Shown in pieces: positions 6,737-14,717 of a DNA stretch of 64,000 bases (its first letter is position 1; every line of letters starts with the position of its first letter). Below the pieces are notes generated by a model. The model had not been told where the DNA came from, searched no databases, and saw only the letters and a list, made by a program, of their open reading frames with translations. Position numbers and translations under genes: made by a program. Source of the DNA: Phormidesmis sp039820525 (GTDB lineage Bacteria; Cyanobacteriota; Cyanobacteriia; Phormidesmidales; Phormidesmidaceae); NCBI GenBank assembly GCA_039820525.1, contig JBCBPY010000008.1, positions 62,001 through 126,000 of the forward strand. Direction: 5' to 3'.

Positions 6737-8857
6737 TTAGTCTCTATTAACCAGCTGCGATGCGATCCATCCTTCCGCACCCGATTCTGGAAAATACACT
6801 TTGTACCAGGTGTAGCCGCCATTATCTTTGGCGGTTTCTCGGATGGTGATGCGATCGCCCGGATAAGCCAGATGCTCGACGCCGTATCCTGTGCCAGGTC
6901 CTGAGCGAATATTCTTACTATCTCGACCTTGGCCTGCGATCGCCGCGTTTGTGCTGCTATTGGTTGTGCTGCTATTGGTCGCTCTGTTATTGGCAGGTGT
7001 GTTGGTCTCGGTTGGACGAGTGCTAACCGTAGGTGTTGTATTAGTCGTAGTCGCTGGCTGGCTGCCTGAAGCACTGGGCTGATCGGACGTTGAACTGATC
7101 GATGTTGCCAGCCCCTCATCGACCTGGAGTAATTGACCCGCTATCCAGCCTGTTTTGCCAGTTGGCGTCACGACCTGATACCACAAGAAGTCTTCTGTAT
7201 CCTTACTTTGTTCGATGATTCGTAGACGGCTACCCACCGCCAAACTTTCGACCACACTATAGGTGGTGCCAGCCCCGGCGCGAATATTTTTGCTGCCGCT
7301 GTTTCCAGAGACCGTTGCGTTAGCCTCCGGTGTAGCTGCTGTAGGTGTAGCTGTGGGCGTAGGCTTTACAGGCGTCGTAGCGACTTTATCGGTATCGGCT
7401 TCATCAGTATCGGGCTCCTTTTGAGTGGGCTCAATTTTATTGGGCGTGTTAATCGCGCTGTCTGTTGTGGGCTCTGGACGGGGCGTGGTTGGCTCCACGA
7501 TATCAGGCCCTTCTGAACGATTTGCCAGTAGCCCAGGTAAGACTTCGGTCGCGGCAATTGCGCCTGCCACAATGCTGATCCCCAGCAGGCTCCCAATGAC
7601 TAGCGCGTTTCTGGTTGTGTGCTTGTTGGCAGTTACCGACGCGCTCTCTGGCCTGTACTGAGCGGTCGCCTGACCATGGGGATCAGCAGGTGTTTGGTAC
7701 GGGCTGTTCTCTGTTTGATGGGGGTTGCTGTCATCACTCGGCGAAGCCGGTGCTACGACGGCTGTTTTGAGTGTGGAGGGTCTGGCCACACGGGGGAAGG
7801 GTGTCGGTGCTGCGTAAAAACTATCGGGAGTCTGATCAGCAACACTGCGGGCAGGAGGCTCCTGCTGATGTGTGTTTTGCTTGGCGATGAGTGCATTCAA
7901 AATAGAGTGCATTTCCAGAACGCTAGAAAACCGACTTTGGGTACTGATGTGGGTCGCACAGTCCAAAAAATTGCCAAATTCAGTGCTGAGCCCAACCACA
8001 TGTTCGCGCCACAGCAGCTTGCCCGAGGTCGGGTCAATCGCCATTTCTTGAGGATGCTTACCCGTGAGCAAATAAATTGCGGTCATCCCCAAGCTGTAGA
8101 TGTCGCTGGCGTAGATGGGCCTGCCGGAGAGCTGCTCAGCGGGCATATAGCCGGGCGTTCCGACCACAATTGAGTGCGCGCTCTGCGTGTGGTTAATGGC
8201 GGTATTCATCGTTTCTTTGACCGCGCCAAAGTCAATGAGGACGGGCTTGCCGTCTTGGCTGCGCAAAATGATGTTGTCAGGTTTGATGTCGCGATGGACG
8301 ATTTTTTGCTGGTGGATATGGGCGATCGCAGGCAGCAAATGAGCCACAATTACCTGCACCAACGCCTCCTGCAATGGGCCTTCCTGTTCCACTTTTTGCG
8401 CCAGCGTTGGCCCCTGTATCCATTCTTCTACGAGGTAAAACTGACTCCCTTCTGCAAAGTACGCATATAGGCGAGGAATTTGATCGTGAGATTTGCCGAG
8501 CGTTTCTAAAATAGCGGCTTCACGCTGAAAGCGCGTTTCAATCATTTGGCGTAGCTCAGGCGTTTCATGGTGGGTTGGCTTGAGCTGCTTGAGTACGCAG
8601 CGCTCCCGAGAAGGCATGTGCTGGTCTTCTACTAAAAACGTTTTGCCAAAGCCGCCATCGCCCAACACGTTCAGTACTTTGTAACGTCGGCTGACCACCG
8701 TTGGCGGGGCGTTTGTTGGCAGAGCGTTTGTCGGCAGAGTGTCTGTAAGATCTGAGGGGGCGACGGTAGGCGCAGAGGAATTTTTAGGATTGCTGGGAGC
8801 CTTAGCCTCGTTAGGATTGGCTAAGTTGCCCTCTGAAAAATTCTCCGCTGAAGTCAT
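6737..8857 (-). CDS. Membrane Ser/Thr protein kinase with two C-terminal SH3-type repeats
   Basis: 706 residues. The kinase domain (about 58-335) has a glycine loop LGDGGFGKTF, Lys90, HRDIKPDN (188-195) and DFG (209-211), so it looks catalytically complete. A Pro/Ser linker, one membrane segment near residues 418-440 and a Thr/Pro-rich external linker follow. Two bacterial SH3 domains close the protein (about 525-590 and 640-706), each with KNIRxGxGTxY; these bind cell-wall or other surface ligands in related proteins. The layout suggests sensing outside and phosphorylation inside. The N-terminal linker has a 15-bp repeat at 8711-8740 coding for repeats of LPTNA/LPTDT type. The VanY-type gene, 49 bases downstream on the same strand, may be co-transcribed, which would link the kinase to wall turnover. 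Confidence 0.9.
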   Translation of the reverse strand: MTSAENFSEGNLANPNEAKAPSNPKNSSAPTVAPSDLTDTLPTNALPTNAPPTVVSRRYKVLNVLGDGGFGKTFLVEDQHMPSRERCVLKQLKPTHHETPELRQMIETRFQREAAILETLGKSHDQIPRLYAYFAEGSQFYLVEEWIQGPTLAQKVEQEGPLQEALVQVIVAHLLPAIAHIHQQKIVHRDIKPDNIILRSQDGKPVLIDFGAVKETMNTAINHTQSAHSIVVGTPGYMPAEQLSGRPIYASDIYSLGMTAIYLLTGKHPQEMAIDPTSGKLLWREHVVGLSTEFGNFLDCATHISTQSRFSSVLEMHSILNALIAKQNTHQQEPPARSVADQTPDSFYAAPTPFPRVARPSTLKTAVVAPASPSDDSNPHQTENSPYQTPADPHGQATAQYRPESASVTANKHTTRNALVIGSLLGISIVAGAIAATEVLPGLLANRSEGPDIVEPTTPRPEPTTDSAINTPNKIEPTQKEPDTDEADTDKVATTPVKPTPTATPTAATPEANATVSGNSGSKNIRAGAGTTYSVVESLAVGSRLRIIEQSKDTEDFLWYQVVTPTGKTGWIAGQLLQVDEGLATSISSTSDQPSASGSQPATTTNTTPTVSTRPTETNTPANNRATNSSTTNSSTNAAIAGQGRDSKNIRSGPGTGYGVEHLAYPGDRITIRETAKDNGGYTWYKVYFPESGAEGWIASQLVNRD

Positions 8858-9208
8858 AACAACCGTTCCAACAATAAAGTTTCAAAAATAAAATTGATAT
8901 AGCAGCAAATATGAGTTTCTAGCCTACTTCTGGGCTACTGAGGAGATCCTCTGTCCGGCTACGCATGCGCTGCTACAGTTAGCTACGGCTACAGCCTTCC
9001 CATTAATTGAGTTTGATTGTACTGAGTTTTGTCTGAGTGCTTGGGTAATCTCCAAAGAGCTTAATCTCTCAATCTTCAAAGAGTTTGGTTCAAAGAGTTT
9101 GTTTTAGAGAGTTGGAATGTAAAGAGTTAAGTTCAGAGAGTTTACTCTTCAATGTGTTTCAGGTTGCTGACGCGTGCCCGAAAATTTTTCAATAGGAAAT
9201 GCGACGAC
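8858..9208. other. Gene-free stretch upstream of the kinase gene
   Basis: 351 bases between the GH3 stop codon and the kinase start codon on the same strand. It holds the AAAGAGTT repeat array (9054-9147) and a GCTAC-rich, partly palindromic segment around 8955-8998. It must carry the kinase promoter. No ORF with coding character was seen. Confidence 0.55.
9054..9147. repeat. Degenerate 14-bp tandem repeat with core AAAGAGTT
   Basis: The core AAAGAGTT or AGAGAGTT begins at 9078, 9092, 9106, 9121 and 9135, a spacing of 14 or 15 bases, with an outlying copy AAAGAGCTT at 9054. It lies about 200-280 bases upstream of the kinase start and just beyond the GH3 stop. It could be a set of protein-binding sites, or simply another member of the tandem-duplication family seen across the window. 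Confidence 0.8.
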
Positions 9209-10909
9209 TCAATCTGTGAAGGCGCTGTCTAGGGCGTTTTGGCTGCTGACTAACCGCTCTGCATCACTGGGGTCTGAATGTGGCTGTTCTGGATGTAAAA
9301 GCGGCTGTAGTGCGATCACCTGGGCTTCCTTCATTTGCCCGTAGGTAAACACGCAGGGCACGCCCGCAGGCAATAGCGTCTGAATGTCTTTCCACACGTA
9401 AGGGCTGCCGTAAATCACTACGGCTTGGACATTGCTACCTAGGGCCTTGAGGTAATTCGTTGCGATCGCGCTCAAGCCCTGGCTACTGCGAAAAGGATTG
9501 CCCCGAATAAACAGCTGCACTAATGTCACCTGCTCCGTATCCAATCGGTCAACATCTGCGCTGCGGCTATCTACCAACGTCAGCGTATAGCCCTGCGCCA
9601 TCGGCAAGGTGACGGCGGGCGCTGTTCTATCCAAAAACGGGCAGTGCAGCACATCGTCTACCAGCACCAGGTTTTGCCCAGGTATAAGCGGCGCGCTAAT
9701 GGCCTGAGATAACGACTGGCTGGGCGCATGGCTAGTTTGCTGCGACTGTTGCAAAATCTGGGCTGCGATCGCTCTAGTCTCCGCCGTCGAAATCAGCTCC
9801 GGCTGAATGGGGGGTACGGCCTGCTGCTGCCAAGCATGCTGCGAAAAAGAATCGGTGACGGGCAAGTCGGCAATCTTGTGTTTGGCCCGCCAAATGCGCT
9901 CTACCGCTCTTAAGATCATCTGGGGCGCAATGCGGCCAGAGGTGACCGCTTCACACACCGCAGCAATCGTCACGTCTACATTTTCTGGCATCAGTAAAAT
10001 ATCTGCGCCTGCTTCTACCGCCAGTACGGCGGCTTCTGCCGCGCCGTACTGCTGGGTAATACCGCCCATCACTAGCGCATCGGTCACAATGAGCCCATCA
10101 AAGCCTAGGTCATGACGTAGGAGTCCGCTTAACGTCGCTTTAGATAGGGTTGAAGGGTGCTGGGTATCGATGTTAGGAAGCTGGAGGTGGGCGGTCATGA
10201 TGCTGTCTATGCCCGCTGCGATCGCCCCTTTAAAGGGCACCAGTTCCACCGCCTGTAACCGCTCAAAATCGTGATGGACCACTGGCAAGCTCAGATGCGA
10301 ATCCATCTCGGTATCGCCATGGCCAGGAAAATGCTTCGCCGAGGTGAGCACTGGAAACTGACGTGTTCCTTTGATAAACGCCTGGGTGAGTTGCGCAACC
10401 GCCTGAGCCGTTTCGCTAAAGGCCCGTACATTAATGACCGGATTGTTTGGATTGTTATTGACATCAACGACAGGCGCCAGCAGCCAGTTTAGGCCAATGG
10501 CCGTTGCCTCTTGTGCGGTTGCTGCGCCCATTTGCTCGGCCAGCTGTAGGGCCAAAGGCATATTGTCCTTAGCAATTTGACCTAGCGCCATCGGCGGTGC
10601 AAACCAAGTTGCGCCCGTAAAGCGCTGTCCAACGCCTTCTTCAATATCGGCTGCCATTAACAGCGGATACTTTGCCAGTAGCTGAAGCTGTTGGGTGCGC
10701 ACGCCTAGCTCAGCCGCACTGCCACCCAAAAAAATAACCCCGCCGACCCCCAGCGCCAGAGACTGTTTTAGTTCGTCGTAGGTGGCCTCCCACTGGGGAT
10801 ACTTCACCTCATGATCAAACAGGTGCCCTGTTGTCCTCACCACCACCATCTGCGCGACTTGCTCAGCGAGGCTCAGCGTTTCAGGACTGGGTAACCGCTC
10901 TGTCAGCAT
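9209..10909 (-). CDS. Glycoside hydrolase family 3, NagZ-like beta-N-acetylhexosaminidase
   Basis: 566 residues. The GH3 domain spans about residues 10-350, with KHFPGHGDTEMDSH at 192-205 (substrate-binding KH and the catalytic Asp/His dyad of NagZ-type enzymes) and GLIVTDALVMGGI with nucleophile Asp277. The C-terminal 200 residues form a second, less conserved domain, as in the longer GH3 proteins of cyanobacteria and firmicutes. No signal peptide is visible, so a cytoplasmic role in muropeptide recycling (removal of GlcNAc) is likely. Gene order DUF751-rbfA-GH3 on one strand is common in cyanobacteria. A 14-bp tandem repeat fills the gap to rbfA. Confidence 0.9.
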   Translation of the reverse strand: MLTERLPSPETLSLAEQVAQMVVVRTTGHLFDHEVKYPQWEATYDELKQSLALGVGGVIFLGGSAAELGVRTQQLQLLAKYPLLMAADIEEGVGQRFTGATWFAPPMALGQIAKDNMPLALQLAEQMGAATAQEATAIGLNWLLAPVVDVNNNPNNPVINVRAFSETAQAVAQLTQAFIKGTRQFPVLTSAKHFPGHGDTEMDSHLSLPVVHHDFERLQAVELVPFKGAIAAGIDSIMTAHLQLPNIDTQHPSTLSKATLSGLLRHDLGFDGLIVTDALVMGGITQQYGAAEAAVLAVEAGADILLMPENVDVTIAAVCEAVTSGRIAPQMILRAVERIWRAKHKIADLPVTDSFSQHAWQQQAVPPIQPELISTAETRAIAAQILQQSQQTSHAPSQSLSQAISAPLIPGQNLVLVDDVLHCPFLDRTAPAVTLPMAQGYTLTLVDSRSADVDRLDTEQVTLVQLFIRGNPFRSSQGLSAIATNYLKALGSNVQAVVIYGSPYVWKDIQTLLPAGVPCVFTYGQMKEAQVIALQPLLHPEQPHSDPSDAERLVSSQNALDSAFTD

Positions 10910-10918
10910 GAATGCGCC

Positions 10919-10960
10919 TATGTTTTGAACTATATGTTTTGAACTGTGTGTTTTGGAGAT
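10919..10960. repeat. 14-bp tandem repeat, three copies
   Basis: TATGTTTTGAAC begins at 10919 and 10933 and the variant TGTGTTTTGGAG begins at 10947. The array sits ten bases upstream of the GH3 start codon, in the gap after rbfA, so it forms the leader of that reading frame. Confidence 0.85.
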
Positions 10961-10998
10961 TTGCTTGTTTGTGGGGCTTTGATGGACTAGCAGAGCAT

Positions 10999-11406
10999 CT
11001 ACTCGTCTGCGACATCACCCAAGTTTTGAGCATCAATAGAGTCACCGGCTTTTCGCTCGGCGCTGATTTGATTGATAACGTTCAACACGTTAGTGGCAAG
11101 GTCAAACGAGCGATCTTCTTTAAAAGTCACTTCGGGTGTGCGGCGTAGCTTCATTCGCTGACCCAGCTCGCGGCGTATATAGCCTTGCGCAGCTCTGAGC
11201 CCTTCCATGGTTTCGGCTTTGGCTTCATCGGTGCCGTAAATGCTCACAAATATTTTGGCGTGCTGCAAGTCTCCGGCTACATCTACATCGGTGATGCTGA
11301 CCATGCCTGCGCCAACGCGGTCGTCTTTGATGCCGTTAATGAGCATCTGGCTTACTTCGCGCTTAATGGCGGTCGAAACGCGCGCGACTCTTCTGCTAGT
11401 AGCCAT
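10999..11406 (-). CDS. rbfA: 30S ribosome-binding factor A
   Basis: 135 residues, typical for RbfA. The fold is a KH-like domain; visible signatures are MATSRRVARVSTAIKREVSQ at the start, VSITDVDVAGDLQHAKIFVS in the middle and RTPEVTFKEDRSFD near the end. RbfA helps mature the 5' end of 16S rRNA and the 30S subunit, and matters for growth in the cold. It lies between DUF751 and the GH3 gene on the same strand. The 124-base gap upstream holds the DnaA-box cluster. Confidence 0.95.
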   Translation of the reverse strand: MATSRRVARVSTAIKREVSQMLINGIKDDRVGAGMVSITDVDVAGDLQHAKIFVSIYGTDEAKAETMEGLRAAQGYIRRELGQRMKLRRTPEVTFKEDRSFDLATNVLNVINQISAERKAGDSIDAQNLGDVADE

Positions 11407-11447
11407 AGTGATATCGGAGTAATAGGTGAAATAGCGGGGCCGTGTAA

Positions 11448-11502
11448 GTTATCCACAGGTTTTCCACAAAGGTTTTAAACCTGTGGATAACTCTGTGGAA
11501 AA
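11448..11502. promoter_or_regulatory. Cluster of four DnaA boxes in a perfect inverted repeat
   Basis: Four 9-mers lie within 54 bases: TTATCCACA (11449-11457, plus), TTTTCCACA (11460-11468, plus), TTATCCACA (11490-11482, minus) and TTTTCCACA (11502-11494, minus). The first is the classical DnaA box and the second the form preferred in cyanobacteria. They are part of a perfect 15-bp inverted repeat, GTTATCCACAGGTTT at 11448-11462 against AAACCTGTGGATAAC at 11477-11491, with a 14-base loop. The site lies between DUF751 and rbfA. Confidence 0.85.
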
Positions 11503-11505
11503 GCT

Positions 11506-11522
11506 GGAAAACGTCTCCAGGA
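11506..11522 (-). terminator. Small hairpin after DUF751
   Basis: CTGGA and TCCAG form a short stem around a seven-base loop just past the DUF751 stop codon, and CTTTTCC follows on the minus strand. A weak terminator or attenuator is possible; the stem is short. Confidence 0.3.
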
Positions 11523-11530
11523 AAAAGCTG

Positions 11531-11728
11531 TTATGCAATGCCAAGCATGGCCTGAAGCGTGAAGGTAAGGCCAATGAATCCAGCAATGACAGCGCTAATG
11601 AGTGCGATCGCAGTCGAAGGCTTTTTGAGTAGAGGCAGTAGAGGCTCAACGGCATTGTAAAAGACGCCCAAAGAAAAGCTAATCAAATAGCGAGGATATC
11701 GAAAAACGTTTCCAAAAAATTCTTCCAT
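11531..11728 (-). CDS. DUF751 (ycf33-type) small membrane protein
   Basis: 65 residues with two hydrophobic stretches (about residues 12-30 and 37-60). The start MEEFFGNVFRYPRYLISF and the segment GVFYNAVEPLLPLLKKP match the DUF751/Ycf33 family found in cyanobacteria and in plastids of red algae; the function is unknown. It is the first gene of a set with rbfA and the GH3 enzyme, though the DnaA-box hairpin separates it from rbfA. Confidence 0.85.
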   Translation of the reverse strand: MEEFFGNVFRYPRYLISFSLGVFYNAVEPLLPLLKKPSTAIALISAVIAGFIGLTFTLQAMLGIA

Positions 11729-12046
11729 GAGGGCACCGGTAAATATTGAGATTAAATCCTTAGAGAAGTTCGGACAGGTCTAGTGAGCGGTCCGTTAGCA
11801 GCTATGTTAAGTGGAGGTTTGCTTAACCAGGGGTTTGACCTAAAAGCGTTTACGCGAGTAAGCGCTTCATTATCCTACCGCAAGGAATATTTATCGACGG
11901 TGTGCTGCTGGCATATCTTCAATACTGTTAACCATTCCGGCTATTCACCTGGTTTTTGTCAGCCAGTCAATTGTGAGAGAGCTGTTTTTTCTCCAAACTA
12001 CTTCTCGACAAAGACTTTGCTACACCAGACGGCTCACGGCTTTTGT
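11729..12046. other. Divergent gap between DUF751 and the adenine methylase
   Basis: 318 bases between divergent start codons. A reading frame continuous with the methylase stays open back to about 11783, but its translation is Cys- and Ser-rich, unlike the protein, so I treat it as non-coding. The promoters of both genes should lie here. Nothing else stands out. Confidence 0.5.
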
Positions 12047-12934
12047 ATGACTCCTTCTTCGCCTTCTGTACCCGTAGCCACTGATGCTCAGCGCCGAGCT
12101 TTGCAGCAGCTGGCGGTGACTGCGCGGCCATTTATCAAGTGGGCCGGGGGCAAGTCTAGGTTAATTGAGCAGTACAAGCCGTTTTTGCCCACTGACTTTG
12201 ACAGTTATTACGAGCCGTTTTTAGGCGGTGGGGCGCTCTTTTTTTATCTGGCACCGCAGCTGCTGGCACAAGGAAAAAAAGCCTATTTGAGTGACTTAAA
12301 TCCTGAGTTAGTCAATGTGTATCAGTGCGTGCGCGATCGCGTTGAAAACCTCATTACGCAGCTGAGCGTGCATCAAGCTGAACATAGCGAAGAGAAGTAC
12401 TACGCTGTGCGCGCGCAGCTAGAAACCGACCCGATTCAGCGCGCGGCCCGATTCATTTACCTCAATAAAACCTGCTACAACGGCCTCTACCGAGAAAACT
12501 CAAAAGGCTTTTTCAACGTCCCAATTGGCCGCTACAAAAATCCCAAAATCTGCGCGCCAGAATTGCTCCGTCCTGCTTCTGCGGCACTGCAAGTTGCAGA
12601 TATTTTGGAGCGCCCTTTTTCAGCCGTGCTAGATGATGTTGTGAGCGATCGCGATTTCGTCTATTTTGATCCGCCCTATCACCCGCTGAGTGACACCAGC
12701 AAGTTCACCGCCTACAGCCGCTATCAATTTGCCGAGCCTCAGCAAAAAGAACTCAGAGAGGTCATTACTCAGCTTGCTCAACGCAAGGCTCGCGTCCTAG
12801 TGTCCAATTCTGACTGCCCTTTTGTTCGAGAGCTGTACAGCAACTTTCAAGTTGAAACCATCACAGCAGCGCGCTCGATTAACTCGAAAGGAAGCAAACG
12901 GGGCAAAATCACCGAAGTGCTAGGCGTTGTTTGA
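12047..12934 (+). CDS. DNA adenine methylase (Dam/D12 class)
   Basis: 295 residues from the ATG at 12047. FIKWAGGKSRLIEQY (motif I, S-adenosylmethionine binding) stands near residue 30, YYEPFLGGGALFF follows, and the catalytic motif FVYFDPPY lies near residue 203. This is the N6-adenine D12 class with Dam as type member; the target is probably GATC, which is the core of the HIP1 octamer GCGATCGC. No restriction enzyme gene is adjacent, so it is an orphan methylase. The frame is open for 88 further codons upstream, but the conserved domain begins only after 12047. The stop codon overlaps a 16-17-bp tandem repeat. Confidence 0.9.
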   Translation: MTPSSPSVPVATDAQRRALQQLAVTARPFIKWAGGKSRLIEQYKPFLPTDFDSYYEPFLGGGALFFYLAPQLLAQGKKAYLSDLNPELVNVYQCVRDRVENLITQLSVHQAEHSEEKYYAVRAQLETDPIQRAARFIYLNKTCYNGLYRENSKGFFNVPIGRYKNPKICAPELLRPASAALQVADILERPFSAVLDDVVSDRDFVYFDPPYHPLSDTSKFTAYSRYQFAEPQQKELREVITQLAQRKARVLVSNSDCPFVRELYSNFQVETITAARSINSKGSKRGKITEVLGVV

Positions 12935-12979
12935 GCAATGTATGAGTTTGAGCAATATATGAACAGCAATGTATGAACA
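12933..12979. repeat. 16-17-bp tandem repeat at the methylase stop codon
   Basis: GAGCAATGTATGAGTTT starts at 12933, GAGCAATATATGAACA at 12950 and GCAATGTATGAACA at 12966. The first unit overlaps the TGA stop of the methylase gene (12932-12934). Confidence 0.8.
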
Positions 12980-13016
12980 AAAGAGGTGCAAACAGTCCTA
13001 CTCATCAGCCCTTTTA

Positions 13017-13571
13017 CTAGGCAAATAGGCGTTCGATAGGACAGCTAAACTCTGGTAGCATCGGGCTTGTGAGGGTATCGCCTTCAAACAGGGTGGCTTG
13101 CAGTGTCAGCTGCGCAGACTCACGACGATACACCTCAACTTTTTTGGCTCTCCAGTCGAGTATCCAATACTCTTTTACGCCCTGCGCAGAATACAGCCCT
13201 CGCTTGAGCTGGCGATCGCGGCGCTGATTATCTTCGCCCAGGGAGAGCACCTCCACCGCTAAATCAGGCGCTTCTGTTAAATGCCCTGAGTCATCTAGCA
13301 CCATCGGTAGGCGCGATTTACTGATCCATGCGACATCTGGGATGACGTTATCTGCATCTGTGAACAGTACGCCAGGACCTGCCGTAACTTCGCCCAGATT
13401 CGTCTCCAGGGACCAAATATCTAGGTAGCTACCGATCCGAAGGCAGGCTTTTTGATGACCCCAATGTGGCGCATGAGTCACTAGCAGCTCTCCGTCAATA
13501 ATTTCGTAGCGCTTGCCATCCTTGGGTAACAGTTCTAAATCAGAAGTTTTCCATCGAAACTTAGCGACCAT
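13017..13571 (-). CDS. Uma2 family (DUF820) putative PD-(D/E)XK endonuclease
   Basis: 184 residues from the ATG at 13571 (a GTG at 13580 is also in frame). Motifs of the family are KRYEIIDGELLVT, the HQ after HWG, IPDVAWIS, PDLAVEVLS and VKEYWILDWRAKKVEVY; the Asp, Glu and Lys needed for a PD-(D/E)XK active site appear to be present. Cyanobacterial genomes carry dozens of these genes, and their role is not established. The start codon lies beside a 15-17-bp tandem repeat. Confidence 0.88.
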   Translation of the reverse strand: MVAKFRWKTSDLELLPKDGKRYEIIDGELLVTHAPHWGHQKACLRIGSYLDIWSLETNLGEVTAGPGVLFTDADNVIPDVAWISKSRLPMVLDDSGHLTEAPDLAVEVLSLGEDNQRRDRQLKRGLYSAQGVKEYWILDWRAKKVEVYRRESAQLTLQATLFEGDTLTSPMLPEFSCPIERLFA

Positions 13572-13572
13572 A

Positions 13573-13619
13573 GCTATCACTTATTGGGCTATCACTTATA
13601 TTGGGCTATCACTTATTGG
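13573..13619. repeat. 15-17-bp tandem repeat, three copies
   Basis: GCTATCACTTATTGG at 13573 and 13605, with a 17-bp variant GCTATCACTTATATTGG at 13588. It lies immediately upstream of the Uma2 ATG, where the leader and possible ribosome binding site should be, and covers the alternative GTG start at 13580. Confidence 0.9.
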
Positions 13620-13658
13620 CACTACTTCTATGTTAGTCGGCTGATGCCAGTGATGGAA

Positions 13659-14228
13659 CTATTGGTCGTAGCTGCCGCCGATACTCAGCGGCGTATTTAA
13701 TACGTCAGCGCCCACCAGATCGACAGAACCAACACTTGCATTGTCCAGGCTGGTGTGAATCAGGGTGGATTCTGAGAGATCTACATTGCGAATGACGGTG
13801 TCGTTGAGTGATGCATTGGTGAGGAATGCATGGCTAAGATCAGTATCGACCAAGGTTGCTCCGGTAAGATCTGCACCTTCTAGATTGGCGTGGGCTAGTG
13901 TTGCTCCAGTCAGGTCTGCATTTCTCAGGTCAACACCGATGAGGTGTGCACCTGTAAGGTCTGCGCCTGCCAGATCACAGGCTTTGCAAATACCCGTTTC
14001 TAACAGCTGCGCGACTTCTCCAGAAGCGCTTGCTTTAGCTGGTGACGCAAAGAGTGCGATCGCGCCTAAAGACAGTGCCGTTGAAATAGCCAAACCTTTA
14101 ACAAGCTTGCGTAGTGAAAAGTCTGTAGAAGCTGTTTTTTCTGCTGTTCCAACAGATAATTCTTCAATGTTTCTATCAAACTGACGTTGAATAAACGGCT
14201 TGGTTAAAAGAGGTGTTGCTAGTGTCAT
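13659..14228 (-). CDS. Pentapeptide repeat protein with N-terminal hydrophobic segment
   Basis: 189 residues. Residues about 45-68 (LVKGLAISTALSLGAIALFA) are hydrophobic, followed by SPAKASA, which could be a cleavage site, so the protein is probably exported or membrane-attached after a long N-region. From about residue 85 it consists of A(D/N)LxG-type pentapeptide repeats, about fifteen in a row (ADLTG, AHLIG, VDLRN, ADLTG, ATLAH and so on), which form a right-handed beta helix. Two Cys in GICKACDL precede the repeats. Such proteins are common in cyanobacteria, with mostly unknown roles. A palindrome lies about 100 bases upstream of the start. Confidence 0.85.
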   Translation of the reverse strand: MTLATPLLTKPFIQRQFDRNIEELSVGTAEKTASTDFSLRKLVKGLAISTALSLGAIALFASPAKASASGEVAQLLETGICKACDLAGADLTGAHLIGVDLRNADLTGATLAHANLEGADLTGATLVDTDLSHAFLTNASLNDTVIRNVDLSESTLIHTSLDNASVGSVDLVGADVLNTPLSIGGSYDQ

Positions 14229-14717
14229 ATTGAAATTTCTTTCCTTTCGCTTTCGATAAATAATCTATCCATGTATCACTTAAGGTCTGTGATTTTAAGA
14301 TATGTGATTTTGGATAGCCTTTAAGTGTGAAAATCTCACACTTGTGTTGAACTGAATTTGTGACGACCTTTTCGTTTGATCGCAGCTAAATCCTATTAGA
14401 AACTTAGCGAATAAAGGGAGATATTGTCTCTAGCGTAGGATAGATAAAGTGTTTATTTAAGATTAATTGAAAAGCCAAAAAAGTGAGGCTTTCTGAATTT
14501 TATGTTTGCTTTAAGAATGCGTATTGCTAACGACTTTATGCATAGTTTGTGTGATTTTCGAACAAGCGAATTGCCGTGATTTCGCCGAGGTTTGTGCGTC
14601 AGATACCCTCTGAATTGCCTCAAGCGCTTGATTCTTATGAAGATCGGTGTAAGCTTATGGGCAATCATCAACGATTCTTGGTAACCACAGCCTTCTATAT
14701 CCGGGGCGATCGCAGCT
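14229..14717. other. Divergent intergenic region, 489 bases
   Basis: It lies between the pentapeptide gene (minus) and the conserved unknown (plus). It contains the palindrome at 14323-14343 and the short direct repeat TGTGATTTT (near 14289 and 14304). A 95-codon frame on the minus strand (14453-14740) overlaps the next gene and shows no domain, so I do not call it. Confidence 0.5.
14323..14343. promoter_or_regulatory. Operator-like palindrome AAGTGTGA-N5-TCACACTT
   Basis: AAGTGTGA (14323-14330) and TCACACTT (14336-14343) are perfect inverted copies separated by AAATC. It resembles a CRP-type site (TGTGA-N6-TCACA) but has a five-base spacer instead of six. It sits about 100 bases upstream of the pentapeptide gene start. 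It could be a regulator site or an RNA hairpin. Confidence 0.5.

Noticed and set aside
11448..11502. Firm call of a chromosomal origin
   Set aside because: There is no dnaA or dnaN gene nearby and no clear AT-rich unwinding element, so only a DnaA-box cluster is claimed.
11783..12046. Possible N-terminal extension of the adenine methylase
   Set aside because: The frame is open but the sequence has no family similarity and the conserved domain starts after the ATG at 12047.
14323..14343. Standard CRP-family binding site
   Set aside because: The half-sites are perfect, but the spacer is five rather than six bases, so it is only listed as operator-like.
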